From Strigamia acuminata (Eukaryota > Arthropoda > Chilopoda > Geophilomorpha > Linotaeniidae): a stretch of DNA of 64,000 bases. Location: the NCBI GenBank assembly GCA_949358305.1, contig OX442320.1:10060259-10124258 (forward strand), in the 5' to 3' direction. Below are positions 1 through 13,400 of the stretch, piece by piece; the stretch's first letter is position 1; each line of letters begins with the position of its first letter. A model generated the notes under the pieces. It was not told the origin of the DNA, did not search any database, and saw only the letters and a list, made by a program, of their open reading frames with translations. The position numbers were made by a program, and so were the translations under genes.

Positions 1-1360
1 TGAAAATTTTTTAACGTGGTGTTCTATGGCCAAGAAACCAGCAAAGCCGTTTTTAAGTATTCGTTATATCGCGGTTCTTATAACGTTCTTATTGCCGGTC
101 ATCATCAGTCATTCTTAGTAACCACTGAAGATGACCAGCAATGATCGAAAGGCCTTTGGGGTGACATTAACATCGTGTATTGTATTTGTCATTTAAGCAT
201 TCTTTATTAAAACATCAAAGTGTTAGGTAGGTTCGCACTTGTGTTCAAGCAACGCAAGCTGCTTGCATCCAAGAATTCTTGACGTTGACGCCAATTCCTG
301 CTTCAACTCCAAGTTGAAGTAAGCGACACAACGCAAGGAAAGGTCTTGCGGCCAACCAATCACGATCGACTCCAACTCTTGTCGATTCACGTCTGGTTGG
401 CGAGACTGTGCCACATGCAAACAGGCCGCCATTTTCGGATTCTGCAACTAGTTCTAGAACTACATCCAATTCCAAGTTTCATTGAACCCATCTGATTGGC
501 CAGACGCAATATCAATTGTTTCAGCTCTGTTCACACGTGCCCTACAGTGTGAACAGGCTGATTGACTAATTTTTGCTTGCATTGCGTCTAGTGTGAACAC
601 AAGTGTGAACAGAAGTGTGAACCTAGCGTTGTAGACCATTGAATTAATGTTTTGTGTGTGTGTGCGATGTTTGTAAACAGTGATCATTTTGTCATTTATA
701 AATAGATTTGAGATGTGATAGAGATTAACGGTTATTTGCCTGTTGCTTCACATTAAAGCTGTTAATCTAAGCAGAGACTTAGTCGTAAGCCAAAATGGCA
801 GGCAGTAAAGCCGTGGTGAAATACTGAAATAATATCGAAATAATTCCAGGAAATGAAGAGTCTGTCTTTGAGCGTTTTTTACGTTTTAATATGTAAACAA
901 GAGCACAAACAACGTTGGGGTTACTTGAGTACACGTAATTGTTTGGTTTATACAACTTCACGAATTTATTGTTTGATTAAAATTTTAATTACAGTCAAGT
1001 GTGTAGTTGCTATGCAAATAAGGGGATTCGTTGCTGGACCGAGAGCTGTTTTGGGCCGTTGGCTTCTGGTCTCTTCAAGTGTGAATTTGATTTCCATCTG
1101 AAGTGACAGCTGACCACTAAATTTCCCCGAGGAATTTTTTTCTAGTGGAATATCTGTATCCTATTGTGGTGTGTTCAAATCTCGGTTCAAATGCAGTTGG
1201 TGGTGAAATACACCTGTTTTGTGCGCAAGAAAATATTTTGTGCAGTAAAAGTTGTTGCTGTTTTTGCTGTCTTCGGTGTTTCTGTCAACAGGTTGGATAC
1301 TTGCAAAAATAGAAACCACTACTTGAGTGGTTTTTGAAGTGATTTTGGATGAAATTGAAA
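1..1360. other. Non-coding sequence with one MITE
   Basis: No protein-coding exon can be supported here. The stretch holds the MITE at 230-623 (separate entry). The rest, about 626-1360, is AT-rich with no recognisable domain or RNA gene. It may be the 5' flank or promoter of the candidate short first exon at 1361-1394, but I see no clear TATA box or other decisive promoter motif. Confidence 0.5.
230..623. mobile_element. MITE with TA target duplication
   Basis: A 394-bp element bounded by terminal inverted repeats GGTTCGCACTT (left) and AAGTGTGAACC (right, one mismatch), flanked on both sides by TA (228-229 and 624-625). The repeat unit GTGTGAAC recurs several times inside the right end. 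No transposase is encoded. TA flanks suggest a Tc1/mariner- or PIF-like non-autonomous element; the family is inferred. Confidence 0.6.
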
Positions 1361-1394
1361 ATGGCTTTAGGTGGAGCATTCATCGCCAAAGAGC
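1361..1394 (+). CDS. Candidate additional first exon, possibly PDE1
   Basis: An ATG at 1361 opens MALGGAFIAKE and runs to a strong donor (GTGAGT at 1395). The exon has 34 coding bases, so it ends in phase 1, the phase that the PDE1 exons at 25,650 and 25,840 accept. The two better-supported PDE1 first exons (15,168 and 22,094) also end in phase 1. The join would span a 24-kb intron containing the Copia element in antisense. Only the start codon, donor and phase support this; it may be chance. Confidence 0.22.
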
Positions 1395-1631
1395 GTGAGT
1401 AGAAGCAAAATTGTGTTGAAAGAAATGGAAATGAAGGAGTTTTAATTGCTGGTTACCATATTTCTTCGATTTTAAGGTCCACTTTTTTTTTTAATCCATG
1501 TAAGCATCTTTAAAAACGGGGTGCTCTTACAATCGAAAGGTTTTAGAATGTAAAATTTTACATCTTTTCTCCTATTAATATGTCTACATACGGGGTGCGT
1601 CTTAGTATCGAAGAAATACAGCACAGTAGAG

Positions 1632-1664
1632 CAGGGGTTCCCAAACTTTTTAGCATCGCGACCC
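1632..1664 (+). mobile_element. hAT-like transposon terminus
   Basis: The sequence CAGGGGTTCCCAAACTTTTT followed by a GCGACCC stretch matches the general form of hAT-superfamily terminal repeats (CAGGGGTTCCCAAAC...). I did not find the opposite end, so this is a partial or decayed non-autonomous copy. The superfamily call comes from the terminus alone. Confidence 0.4.
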
Positions 1665-3390
1665 ATTTTTAAGCAAGGTGATCTTCCGCGCCCCACTTTA
1701 TCTATCGGCGCATTAAATTTTTCAAAAATGAACCACGATGAGTACAAACTGAGTCCGTGGATAATGATTTTCAAGTTATTGAATCATTGGTCACTCCTGG
1801 TTACTGTTGTTGCCTAAATTGGGTACGATCAGCTAAAATGCATCCCCGATAAGCTTAATTGGTTGATTACTCATCTGGAAAACGTGGGAAGTAACTTTGA
1901 CTGCAGCTAGGGACTGTTTTATTTTTGTTACCTTGATCCAATGTGCAAATTTCGTGTGAAGGTCTCTCCCGACAGGGGGGGTTGTTCTGTAATCTCGCAA
2001 CCCAGAACGTGATTTGGAGACATCCGGTTCCACGAACAATGCGAGCAGGTCGTGCGATTCATGTGCGATACGAATAAACCAGTAACCATCACCAAATAAC
2101 GAATTCATTCCAATCGATTTACAAGAAGGACTCCTTGGAGTCCGGACAGTTTTATTTTTTCAACCAGAAATTTTGGATTTCTAGATACATTACCATGAAG
2201 TTCCAGCACTGGAAAAACCCATTTCTGTTCCGGCGTTTCGTATATAAGGTTGGGGTTTATTTTGTAAGATATTGTTGTTATATTAAAGGGGTTTAATAGG
2301 CAGTGGAGCATTATCCGTAGCCATGACAACCCCCTCATTAAAACCTCTCTTCGGGAGGGTTTCTTGAACTATAAAGAAAAAAGCGTACACAGAATTTAAA
2401 GAGAGTACCGTAAGCAATTCTTAAAAAAGTTTTTTGTCATTAAGAATGACAAAAGTGTTATACTCAACTCATTGCTCCTTTCCCCTCATTTGAGGGTATA
2501 AAATCCTCTTAATTTCCCGAGGGTCTTTGATTTTTTTTCTTTATCTTTTCGACGACGCGAGGTAAGGATACGATGCACCGATGTTTGTCTAACTCAATTG
2601 ATGAAATGAGCAATTTACTATTGAATTTTGACCAGATATATTGCCCTCGGCAGCATCTTGTCGTTGATTAGTTGCCGTAACCATGGCGATATCCAGTCGC
2701 TTGATTTAATTTTCGAGCGATTGCAAGGAGCCGAGCAGCGTTTAGAGTGCGATAAGTGATACAATGTAGGGAGAATGTTTTTTAAAAGGCCAATGGGGTG
2801 CCAAGAAAATGGAGGTCCTGGAAGCGAGAATAGGATGTAAACAAGTGGGTGCGCAATCGGTTTATTTTGGGTAAAATTAGAGTCGAAAAATCGATTCGTT
2901 AGAACGGGAATTTGTTACATCGGCCATTCTTAGGTATTCGGTATATCGATAATTCGTTATATTGCGATTCGTTATAAAGAGTTTCGGGGGGAAGAAGAGG
3001 GGCGTTGTTGCAGATCTCTTTGGGTTTTCGAAATACATGTCAGGAGCTGCGGAGTTTGTCTTAAGTTTTCAAAAATGGAGTGGTGGCTCCAATTCACTCC
3101 ACTCTGGGAACCTTGAGTTGGGATAAACAAGCCAGAAGGTTGGAATTTGATGTCGCCACTCTGCTGTTCGATTTAAGTCGTAACTAACCAACTTAGAGGA
3201 ATTGCGACGTGGAAAAGTAAAATATCAAAACCGGCTAGTAATAAAAAAGTTTTTTCTTTTATTAAATCGGAGGTTCAGAAGACAAGCTATTGGAAAAGCA
3301 AAGAAAGGTCTTTTAATACGAGAAGTGAGGGCAGGACTCGAAAAGTCAGTACGTGCATTCAATCCTTATTCGTCTGACATCACATCTTTT

Positions 3391-3811
3391 TATACTCTTG
3401 TTCGACTCAAAAGGGTGCCCTTCTCCCATTGGCCGAGCCGCATTACTCCTATCTCAAGTTTGTATTACTACCACTAGGAGAAGTAGTTTTTATTTTTCTT
3501 ATGTTTTGTGATTGCTATTACCATTTAAGTTGATATAATTTTGATTATTTTTATAAAAAAAATGTTATTTCCATTTAGGAAATAGTTTTAGGCACATATA
3601 AGTGTAAAACTCATGTTTGTTATGTTTATTGGTTACTATGTCTGGATAGTAAACAATTTTGAATTTTTGGCAGTTGCCTAGGCAATCGATTACAATGTCT
3701 GTACATTGTAATGCATTTCTGGTGTTTGGGTCTACATTTTTGGATCACTACACCAGTGATACGGCTCGGCCAATGGGAGAAGGGCTCCCTTTTGAGTCGA
3801 ACAAGAGTATA
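3391..3811. repeat. Long inverted repeat (MITE-like)
   Basis: Two 50-bp arms, 3391-3440 and 3762-3811, are reverse complements with one mismatch, separated by about 321 bp. Similarity continues weakly outward (TTCAATCCTTA on the left against GAGGATTGGATG on the right). The structure could fold into a hairpin or be a MITE. A 91-codon open frame overlapping the left arm is not a gene. Confidence 0.6.
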
Positions 3812-6800
3812 GTTCAGTGAATTAGTCTTTTGAGGATTGGATGCAGCTGGTTTAAAATTGCGGTTAATATATTTAGTCTAAATGTTTTTACGAAAGCGCC
3901 TAGTGTTTTACCTTGATGCCAGGAAATAAATGTAATAAAAAAGTGCAATAGGTGAATCGAGTTAGTGCTGACATCTGGGGAGAACTACAAAAAGTGATTT
4001 ATTTTGGGTCGAGGTGATGTTTCTTAAGCAAAGCATTGGGAGTGTTTATCAGGGGATTTTGAAAAGAGGATTTGGCAAAGGAAGAACACAAATGCGGGAT
4101 TTGACACGGACAATAGTATTTAGGGCAGTCGTGACAACCGATTTGTACGATACATATTGGTCAAGTTTGATGTTTCCATAGAAATGTGTGGAGAAAACAG
4201 GAAACAGATATGGAATTTCATTGAAAATGAGAAGTTTGATTATTAAATTTGAAGAATTTGAGGTCTAGGGTTCTGACCTTGGGGGGAAAGAGCATTTTAA
4301 TCAAATGTGAGCACAATTTGCGTGAATTTTCAAAATTGGATCAGATTTTGAACTCCTGCTGTGTGTTTAATTTTGTCTTTTTTGGGCTAGTTTATTCTAT
4401 GTAAGTGGGCTAAGTCAGGGGAAAGTATGAAGGCTGCTTTATGGTAGAACTAACAGCAGTGAAATGGATAATTTTAAAAGAAGTTGTTTGTTCTCATCTT
4501 ATGGAATGTGTGTGTGAAGATTTTTTTTGGAAACAGTTCTATAGTAGTTCATTTTCTATTGGCCTTGAGCCAATTTTGTGCAGTCAAACACGAAAAAAAA
4601 TTTTTTTTTTGCGAAGTGAGAGCTTTTAGGCAGCCTTTATTTGCTATGTTTTTTTTATATACTTTTTTTTCCAATACTGGGAAGATCGATTTGATTGTTC
4701 CTTCAGATTTCTTTTTGGGAGGAAGAAACTGAAATAGGTTTACAAAACTAAGTCAACATTTAAAGTGTTTTTTTTTTTTTTAACTTTTTAAATTTAATGT
4801 GTTTGTTTTTTTAATAATAAATTTGGTTTTATCATCATGTGGTATTTCAAGGTTAATAATTCTATATAAAAAGTGATGCCGTATTCCTTCAAATAAGAAA
4901 ACTTGGGCCGATCACCAAATTGCTGGGGGTTGAGTTTATTCGACAAGGCGCCAGGACCTTCGTATCTCAGAAATCTTTCATCAGTGCTGGACTGGTCCGT
5001 GGCCGCTGTGGCCTGTCCCGACTTCATTAATTGTGGCCCAGACATCCAGATTTCCCGGAAATAAATTTGTTCCTAGTCCAGCCCTGTCTTTCATAGCGAA
5101 ATTGTCGAAGAAATTCGACATCAAGGGGGTAATTTTATTTGTTGTCATAATAAAACCCAATGTTGGCTACATTGAAAAAACATTGTCCACTTAAAGTGAG
5201 TGCTGACACTGAACAATTTCAGAGGGTAAAGCCTCTTGTCATTTTACTTTACCATTGGGTCAGTGACCTTCTACAATAAAGTCACACAACTTGCTCTTAT
5301 GATGTTTTTATGGTTTCACAAGCAGCAAACTGTTATGTAAGATTGTGGGTGTTTAGGAAATATTTATGGAGCTTCTTGACACCCTGTGAGAAGTCATATA
5401 AGATGGGGATTTCGGTGGTTAAGCTGTAGGTTTACGTGGAATGATTAAAGTTGTGTAGGGTAGTCAGCGGTTCTGTGCTCATATTAAGTTTTTTTTATGG
5501 CTTTTTAACATGTTTCATTTGTAATTTGCTTACTGTGTGAGGTTTTTGGGTTTTCCAACCATCTTTAGTGACATTTTGTACTGTGTCTTGTGTTCACTGG
5601 GCTAGCAACTTTTAATATTATGTAAAAAAAATTTTTTTTATTGTAGCATACAGTTCTCTTTCTTCATAATTCAACATCAAACAGTAAAGGGTAAAATGTA
5701 CCGGTTTTGGTGTAAGGCATTACGCGTTTAGGGACAATTTTCAGGTCGATTGGTTAAAGCGCCATTTAGTTTGTTTTTAGTTCGCAACTAATTTTATAGA
5801 GAGCGCAACACGTAAACAATAAAAATAAATAAGTTTGAATCATCTGGTGGTGGTTTTAAACACTACTGAAGCACTTTTTCCTAATGCAGCAAAGCCAGCT
5901 TAAAAGTTATGATGGAGCTGTAAGGGGAAGAAAATTTTAATTTAGAATAATTAATTAAATAAATAACGAATGACTATAAATTTCATGTGAGTTAAAGTTT
6001 ATGTTTACTATGATAGTCACAAATTTTCAGCAAAAAAATGAACAGGAAAAATAATTTTCCATTCAAGAAAGTGCTTGTCCCTAAATGCGTATAGCCTTAA
6101 GCCTCCGAGGTTTAATGGAGCCTACAAATAATATATTGTACTTAGTTTCGCTAAATGCAATTAAGTGAAATTTGAACCATATGGGCATTGTCGTCTTTAC
6201 CAGGGAGTAAAATTAAATAACAATAATAATAATAATAAAGTTTAATACTCAATACAGGATTGAGGGGGTGCCCCACAACAGCGATAACCCTACAAGGAGG
6301 AACACCCCACATACAAAAACAAAAAATAAATAAACAATGCAAAACAAAATCAGAATTAATAATAATAATGAGAATGCAATAAGGATGGCATTAACTTTGG
6401 CTTGGATTGATACAATAGGGGGTTTCATAAATGATGCGCTGAAGGCGATGAAGCGATTATGACGATTATTCTGATGAAGCGATTATCATGTGACTTGCGT
6501 GGGCCAATCACATAAATAATCGGTTCAGCGTTTCAGCGCTTATTTATAATCACTGAAAAAGGAGCTTTTCATGCTTAAAACACAACATAACATAACCGGA
6601 AGTCATGTGACAGTAGTATAATCAATTGGACTTGCCATCACCTAGCGTAAGTCTTCAATAATACAGCGATTGTGATTATTGGAATAATCACTTCAGCACT
6701 TTCAGCCTATCATTTAGGAAACCTCTTATCGCTACTACTCGTAGACTTTATATGTGGCAGTGTTTCTTTGTACTGTCTGGTGATTATGGCACCAGCTGGA

Positions 6801-9800
6801 ACCAAAGTGCAACAAAAACATCATACGGCTAATGGGAGTGTGTTCAAATTCAACAAAATGCCAATAAGGGGTAAAGTGTCTGTAATCACAGTGATGCGCA
6901 ATTTGTCCACAAAGTTGAGATATTGCAAACAGACGGTATCACGGTTTCCTGTGGTAATCGTCCTAGCATTCAATCATCGTAAATGCATCACGAAGAGCTT
7001 TTATCTTGCAAACAACCGGTCTCACGACTCCAAAGGAAAGTTCTTAGGGTTTTAACTGTCGTTTTGTTGTTGATTCGCTAAATCGCTTGCATGTGCGAAA
7101 TAACAAATATTTGCAAATGCCAAAGGCCGCGGTTGCAAGGATGTTTTCATAATAGAAAACCGATAACCTTGCATACATTTTATCATTGTGGAGGCGTTTC
7201 TTCAAGCTGCTTTATTTGTTGCCATTAGATCTGCAGATCACGGGGTGTAGTTGTGTTGCAAGGTGCTGAGTTTGTCCTAAGTTTTTCAAAGCAGAACACA
7301 AGCTTCTACACGTCGCTTTGAGAAAGAAAGAAAGACCCAGCTTAGCATCCTGCCGTGCGAATATCTTACAAACTGGCAGATGTAGGGATGCAGAATCTCC
7401 TGTTAGAAAGAAACCGTTCTTTGTAAACAAGGCTTTTGAAGTGAAACTTCTTTTGGCACGGTATGATGCCAAACCGGAAACAACGAATGAGTGACAGAAG
7501 CGATGTAACAGTGAGGGGAGGGGCGTAGAACAATATAGGACAATGTTTTGTACTGTATTCCTTCGATTAAGAGCCGGGCTGAGGGAGCAAGAATACCGTG
7601 TTGTCGCAACAACAATGTACAGTCGTGGACAAAAAAAACTTCCCTTCAGTTTAGCTGTTTAAAGTTTTCGCCCGGTCTATCTTTTAATACTGTTGTAAGG
7701 GCAAGACGAGAGTCCAGGTCAAGATTGATGTCATTGAATCTCAATGGATTTTTATGGAAATCGTAGTTGCGGCCGACGGTGGCAGTTTTGAATAAGAGCC
7801 GGCTCCACCGGTATTTGTTATTGTGGATAGTTTACAATGCCGGGTAGAGAGTTTAGAGTTGAAAATTTTTAATTTATCTTTTTCTTAACAATTTACGCGC
7901 GTGGTATTGCGTAACTGATTGTCTAAGCAGGTCACTGAACAGGCCGAATGCTGCTTAACTTGTGTGTTCTAATGGGAATAGGTGATCAGTATGGTGAGCT
8001 GTTCCTATCTCTTTTGAGCTGCTTTGTATGCTCCTGCTGGCTTAGTGCCTTGTGTTTTGATTAAAAGCCTTAACTAAGCAATGGTTTTGATTAATTAGTT
8101 GTCAATAATCTTGTTTCCAACTCACAAAGTTTCATCTAGCATCTCACATGATTGAATCCAATTTAAACGTCAAACTTTGATTTTTTTCCTTTATAGAAAA
8201 TGTCATTTTTCTGTTTGCTTATACTTGATTTTGTTATGTCGGCATAATATTGGCATACTGCTTCGGTATATAATGATATTAACCTTCAAGCGTACGATGC
8301 AACATTGAAGCTCCATTAAGCGAATACCAGTGACAATACTCATAGCTGCAAACCAGCTCTTCTGATCATGTGCTGCACTAAGGGATGGATTAACAATTTT
8401 GTCATCCGTATGTGCGAAAATTAAATTTTTCGAGAGAAATTTTTCAATTCGGGACGAAAATGACCTGGAAATTGGAAAATAAAACCCTAATGTTGTTGCC
8501 TGGTTTGTCTGTATCAGGAATTTCAGATTGGGGCTTTGTGAGACATTTCTGGCTGCTCTGCGAGGCGTCTCTTGGGTCTCCTTGAGACGTGTCTAGGGGC
8601 TTCGAAAGACATCTCTTAGGGCATTGCGAGGTATCTCTAGGTCAGGACTATTGGTCACGATCCCATTTGGGGTTACTGTGGGGAAATATGAATGGTTATT
8701 TGTACTCCCTCTGTCCCAAATTATGGTATACATTTCTCTAAATAGTTCTTGATTATTGTTGATTTCGTATATTTCTAAGATTTATTAATTGAATATCCTT
8801 CAAAATTATTTGCACTTGCTGGCCAATTGTTGGCATTATGGGTAATTAGTTCTATCCTTCCGTTATTGTTGAGTTGCATCTTCTCAAAGCCGCGACTCCT
8901 AATCGATAAAATACGATACCGTAAAACTTGAATACAACACCACGGTGTTATTTTTGTTTGAAGACGGTAGTGTGTTGTTCCACTTGGTCGTCTAGATGAA
9001 AATGTCATTTGACGGTTCGGCGAGATATTTCTCTTCTTGACGCTAAAAACCAAAGTTGGACAATAGTTCGTGCAGAAACGAGATAGGCGAACAGCCGGTG
9101 TTTCCTCCACCGGTTGAGTTATTTCCTCAAAGCTATCCGCACTTGTACGATACCTTCGCTGCACGGTGTTTCAACAGGTGGTTGTGAAATGAAGTATGAT
9201 AAAAGCCTTAGCCCCTTTCCTGCTCCCCGTACATCTTCGAAGCACGTGCTTAAAACAGGCCTATACGCAGTCCCCAAACTTGTCCGGCCGAAGAAGTAAT
9301 TCCCTTTTACCATCTCATATTTTCTTATCTGCTACTTGTGCTTGAATTATTATTCACACAAGGTGTCATTCTAGTTCCTCTCGCTTCCCTGGCCTACTTT
9401 GCTATGAGTTTATTGATTTTGTGGTCGTTAAGGGCAACCATTTTTCAATCCATCTCTGCAGTAAAAAGAGGCAGAAGAAAATTTCCCATTACATGGAACC
9501 TTGGTATAAAACATTTTATGACCCTTGAGGAACAAGTGTCATTTTTCCAGCCTTTTAGATGGACCATCGCTGAAATTGTACGGCACGTCTGTTTTTGGTG
9601 TTACCCTTTTGGCGTAACCCTCGACCTTTTTATTCATCGTTCGGTACCCAGACGTGGTCAATGTAGAACCCGGACGACATACGATATATTATTTAGCATA
9701 AAATGGAATTTTTGGTGCATATTTTATGCGCATAAAACGAATTTTATTTTGCATAAATATCTGGGGTCTAATAATAAGTGTATTTTTTAGACTTCTTTAG

Positions 9801-10169
9801 ACCCCGCGATACCTAAGCCTGGTCACCTGGCGCACGTAACTCTGCACAGAATACATTTTTAATTCGTTTACGAAGTAACGATGTTGAAATGCAGTTACAG
9901 GGAAGTCGTTAGAACGATCTTTTAGTGTATTGTTATCGTTGCCGTGGTTACTAATTCGTAATTAAGTTGGTGGCGATAACAGGACACCTCCTTGTTCGGT
10001 GTTTATTCAAGGCTAGCGTGAAAGGAACGGCGAAATGTCGTCTCCATGGCGACCGCAAAAGCGCCCTGCTTGGTATTCGTTTCATAGCGGCTGAGAAAGC
10101 GATGCAGATACAGGGGCGATAACCTTATCCGTGCTCGTGTTATGACGCGCGATGACATCACCAGCGTTT

Positions 10170-10330
10170 TGTGAGTGTACGTGTGTGTGCAGAAAATGTA
10201 GGAAGAAGAAAGCTTTTTCAACAAGAAACTGATGAGATGTATATTCAATACAAGTAACACAATAATACAGAACATGCGCGCAGTGCGCGTTACCAAGCAA
10301 CTTAAACTATGATAACATATATATCTCACA
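10170..10330 (-). repeat. Copia 3' LTR
   Basis: 161 bp, identical to the copy at 14620-14780, with TGTGAG/CTCACA ends. It lies next to the end of the gag-pol frame and the purine tract, which makes it the 3' LTR of the minus-strand element. Confidence 0.95.
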
Positions 10331-10341
10331 AATCCCCCTCA
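10331..10341 (-). other. Copia polypurine tract
   Basis: Read on the minus strand the bases just before the 3' LTR are TGAGGGGGATT, a purine-rich run in the expected position for the plus-strand DNA primer. Confidence 0.8.
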
Positions 10342-10434
10342 TAGGTTATCATTTGTTTAAACTTAAAAAGAAAACTAACTCTAACAACAAACATGAATGA
10401 AAGAGAAAAACGAATAAAATATTAACAACAAAAA

Positions 10435-13400
10435 TTATTGTTCTTCTTCTTTCATCTTGGCATCATCTTGAAGACCCACACGATCACGGCCTTCTTCAAA
10501 CTTGTCCTTTGCCAGCGGTTTAGTCAAGAAATCCGCAACCATTTCTGCTGAAGGAAGGTGGACCAGCTTGATATTTCCCAATTTTAGATCGTCCTTAATA
10601 AACATCATATGTCGATTCATATGCTTGGTCCGCCCAAACTGGTTTGAACCACAAAGAACTTGAATGCCGGGTGTGCAGTCAGTGTAGATTGGTACGCATC
10701 TTGGCACGCAATCCCCCTCACCGACCTCGCTTAGGAAATCTCTTGCCCATTTGATTATTTTGAGCAGTTCACAAATCGCAAGTATCTCGCTCTCGGTGGT
10801 GGACATCGCCACCAAACGTTGTCTTTTCGTTTTCCATCCGATAGTTGCGTCGCCGATCTTTAAAATCAAGCCCGTGTGTGACTTAGCATCTTGGGTTACA
10901 CACCAACTTGCGTCCGCGAATCCTTGTAAGCTTCCTTCTTTGCTTGAGAAGAACAAACGCAAATCTTTTGTACCGTTGACATAACGCAAAACGCGTTTCG
11001 CTGCTCGAAAGTGCAGTTGGCGAGGATCTTTGGAGAAAGCTGAGAGAGCGCTCACAGCATATGACAAATCCGGACGAGAAACAATCATCAGGTGCATCAA
11101 AGAACCGATGATCTGCTGGTATAAATTCTGATCAACCTTCTTTGATTTGTCGAAGTCCTCCAAATCCTGTCCTGTTGCCATCGGCGTTTTCGCAGTGATC
11201 CCATTGAGTAAGTCAAATTTTGTCAAAATGTCGTTTACATATTTTTGTTGTCCCACGTATACTCCGTCCTTAGTGACCGAAATTTCCATTCCGAGAAGGA
11301 AGTGAACTTCCCCCATGTCGACTATTTCGAAAACCTTCTTTAGTCGTTTTAGTATCCGATCAAGAATTCTTTGTCTCGTGAAAGCAGCCAAAATATCGTC
11401 CACGTACACGCCCAAAATTATGTAGTCATTTTTATGTCTATAAATATAGACACACCGGTCGTTTATGAGCGGTTTCAAGCCAATCTTGATCAGTTCCTGG
11501 TCAAGTCGCTCGTTCCAGCATCGCCCCGACTGGCGCAACCCGTACAGGCTGCGTTCCAGTCGGCAAACGAGATCGTCTTGCTCGTAACCTTCCGGTTGTT
11601 CCATAAAGATGACTTCGTCCAACAATCCGTAAAGGTACGCGGTCTTAATGTCGAACTGTCGCGTCAACAGTCCGTGTCTGGCTATCATCGAAAGTATGAT
11701 CCGGAGCGACTCCATCCTCACTACGGGCGAAAAAGTCTCCGTGAAATCCACACCAGGTCGTTGGGAATACCCCACCGCCACCAGGCGTGCCTTATACTTA
11801 TTGACGCTTCTGTCGGCATTAAGTTTAATGCGGAAAATCCATTTGCTTTTCACCGTCACTGTCTGTCTTTCCCTCTTTACAAGTGTCCATACTTTATTGA
11901 TGTGTAGAGAATTAATCTCGCTGTCCATCGCTTCTTGCCATTTCTTTCTGTCATTGCAGTTTACCGCCTCTACGTAAGTTTCAGGAGTGAACAGCTCTTC
12001 CACACACTCTATTGCAGCATTGACCGCCTCTTGTTGCGCTGCTATGCGCTCCGAGCGTCGCACTCCCTCTTGTTGCAATCGCTCTTCGCGCTGCGCAAGC
12101 TGTTCCGCCAGTCTCTGCTCAAGCGCCGCTTTCGTCGCGCCCCTGGGTCGCCCCACCTGCACCGGCTGAAGTGGCTGCGGTGCGGCGTCGTCAACAGCGA
12201 TAACCGGGTGTTCGACCTCGTCTTGAGCGTCCTGCAACTCGTTCACCGGTTCAACAGGAAAAATGGCGTCTTCCTCTTCTTGGCAAAAACGTTGCTTTGC
12301 CCCCTCATCGTTTAAACCAAAAACGTCTGCACCTCGCACCTCCTCATTGAATCCTACCGTCCTGCCCTCTTCTACTTTACCGTCTTTCGGAACGTAAATT
12401 CGATAGGCTTTCCTGTCGACTGAATAACCGACAAATATGCCGTGTTTGGCTTTCGGATCCAATTTCCGTCGCTTTTCCTCCGGTATGTGCAAAAAGGCTT
12501 CGCAACCAAAAATCCGCAAGAATGCAACTGTCGTCTTGTGTTTCGACCATAACTCCTCGGGTGTAAAATCCCCATTCGGCTTGGTAAACGATCTATTTTT
12601 GACATAGACCGATGTGGCGATCGCTTCGGCCCAAAACTTCAAAGGAAGGCCCGATTTGATTAGCAGTGTCCGAGCCGCCTCTACCAGCGTACGATTCGCT
12701 CTCTCAGAAATTCCATTACTAGAAGGATTAAAGGGAACCGTAAGCTCGTGCAGAATGCCCTCAGATTCGAAAAAACGCTTGAAATTTGCATTGACAAATT
12801 CCCCACCGTTGTCACTTCTAAACCTTTTGAGTTTGTAGCCAGTTTGCTTCTCTGCCATGTTCTTGAATATTTCAAAATGTTCAAAGCATTGAGATTTCTC
12901 CCGCAAGAAAAACGCGAATTTTTTGCGTGTAAAATCATCAGTTAGAATCAAAGCATACTTGCTGCCTCCCAGCGATGCAGTCTGAAACGGTCCAACCATA
13001 TCCCCATGAATAAGTTGCAAAACTTCAGATGACTGCTTCCCCTTGACTCTTTTGTACGGGCTTCTCGTCATTTTTCCCAACGTGCATGCAGTGCATTTTT
13101 CCAAATGCACGTCCGCATATTCCAGCCCGTGCACAATCTGTTTGTCTCGCATTTTATCTATTGCACGCTCATTTAAATGACACAGTCGCTCATGCCACAA
13201 TTCCTTGCTGGCTGGGCGAGGTTGCACAGAAACTGCGTTGGCTTCCTCTCCAACCCATTGGTGCAGTAAATACATGCTGCCATTTAATGTTCCTGTTGCA
13301 ATCGTCATTCCTCTTGGGTCCTTAATTTCCGCGACTTTATTGTTGAATGAAATCGCATAATTATTAGCGGTAAGACGTGGAATTGACAACAGATTGCCTT

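Larger units (their letters stand above)
1395..10164. other. Non-coding, remnants of repeats
   Basis: Nearly 9 kb without a convincing gene. It contains a hAT-like terminus at 1632-1664, a long inverted repeat (3391-3811), one-sided pieces of the TACCGTATTTTA-type MITE (about 7545-7825 and 8885-8930), a piece starting at about 7620 (CAGTCGTGGACAAAA) that recurs at about 32,303, and the AT-rich left flank of the Copia insertion. Open frames here (for example 9338-9790 on the plus strand) show no recognisable domain. Confidence 0.5.

Noticed and set aside
3202-3477. 91-codon open frame
   Set aside because: Overlaps one arm of the inverted repeat at 3391-3440 and has no ATG start.
6672-7055. 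127-codon open frame
   Set aside because: Non-ATG start, no domain and no supporting splice sites; surrounding sequence looks non-coding.
8775-9164. 129-codon minus-strand open frame
   Set aside because: Part of it translates a TACCGTATTTTA-type MITE end (YRILSIRSRG), a peptide that appears wherever that repeat is read.
9338-9790. 150-codon open frame on the plus strand
   Set aside because: Starts at a non-ATG codon, no recognisable domain, mixed composition, no splice-site or promoter context; likely chance.
11371-12315. Plus-strand open frames within the Copia element
   Set aside because: They are antisense shadows of the gag-pol frame on the minus strand.
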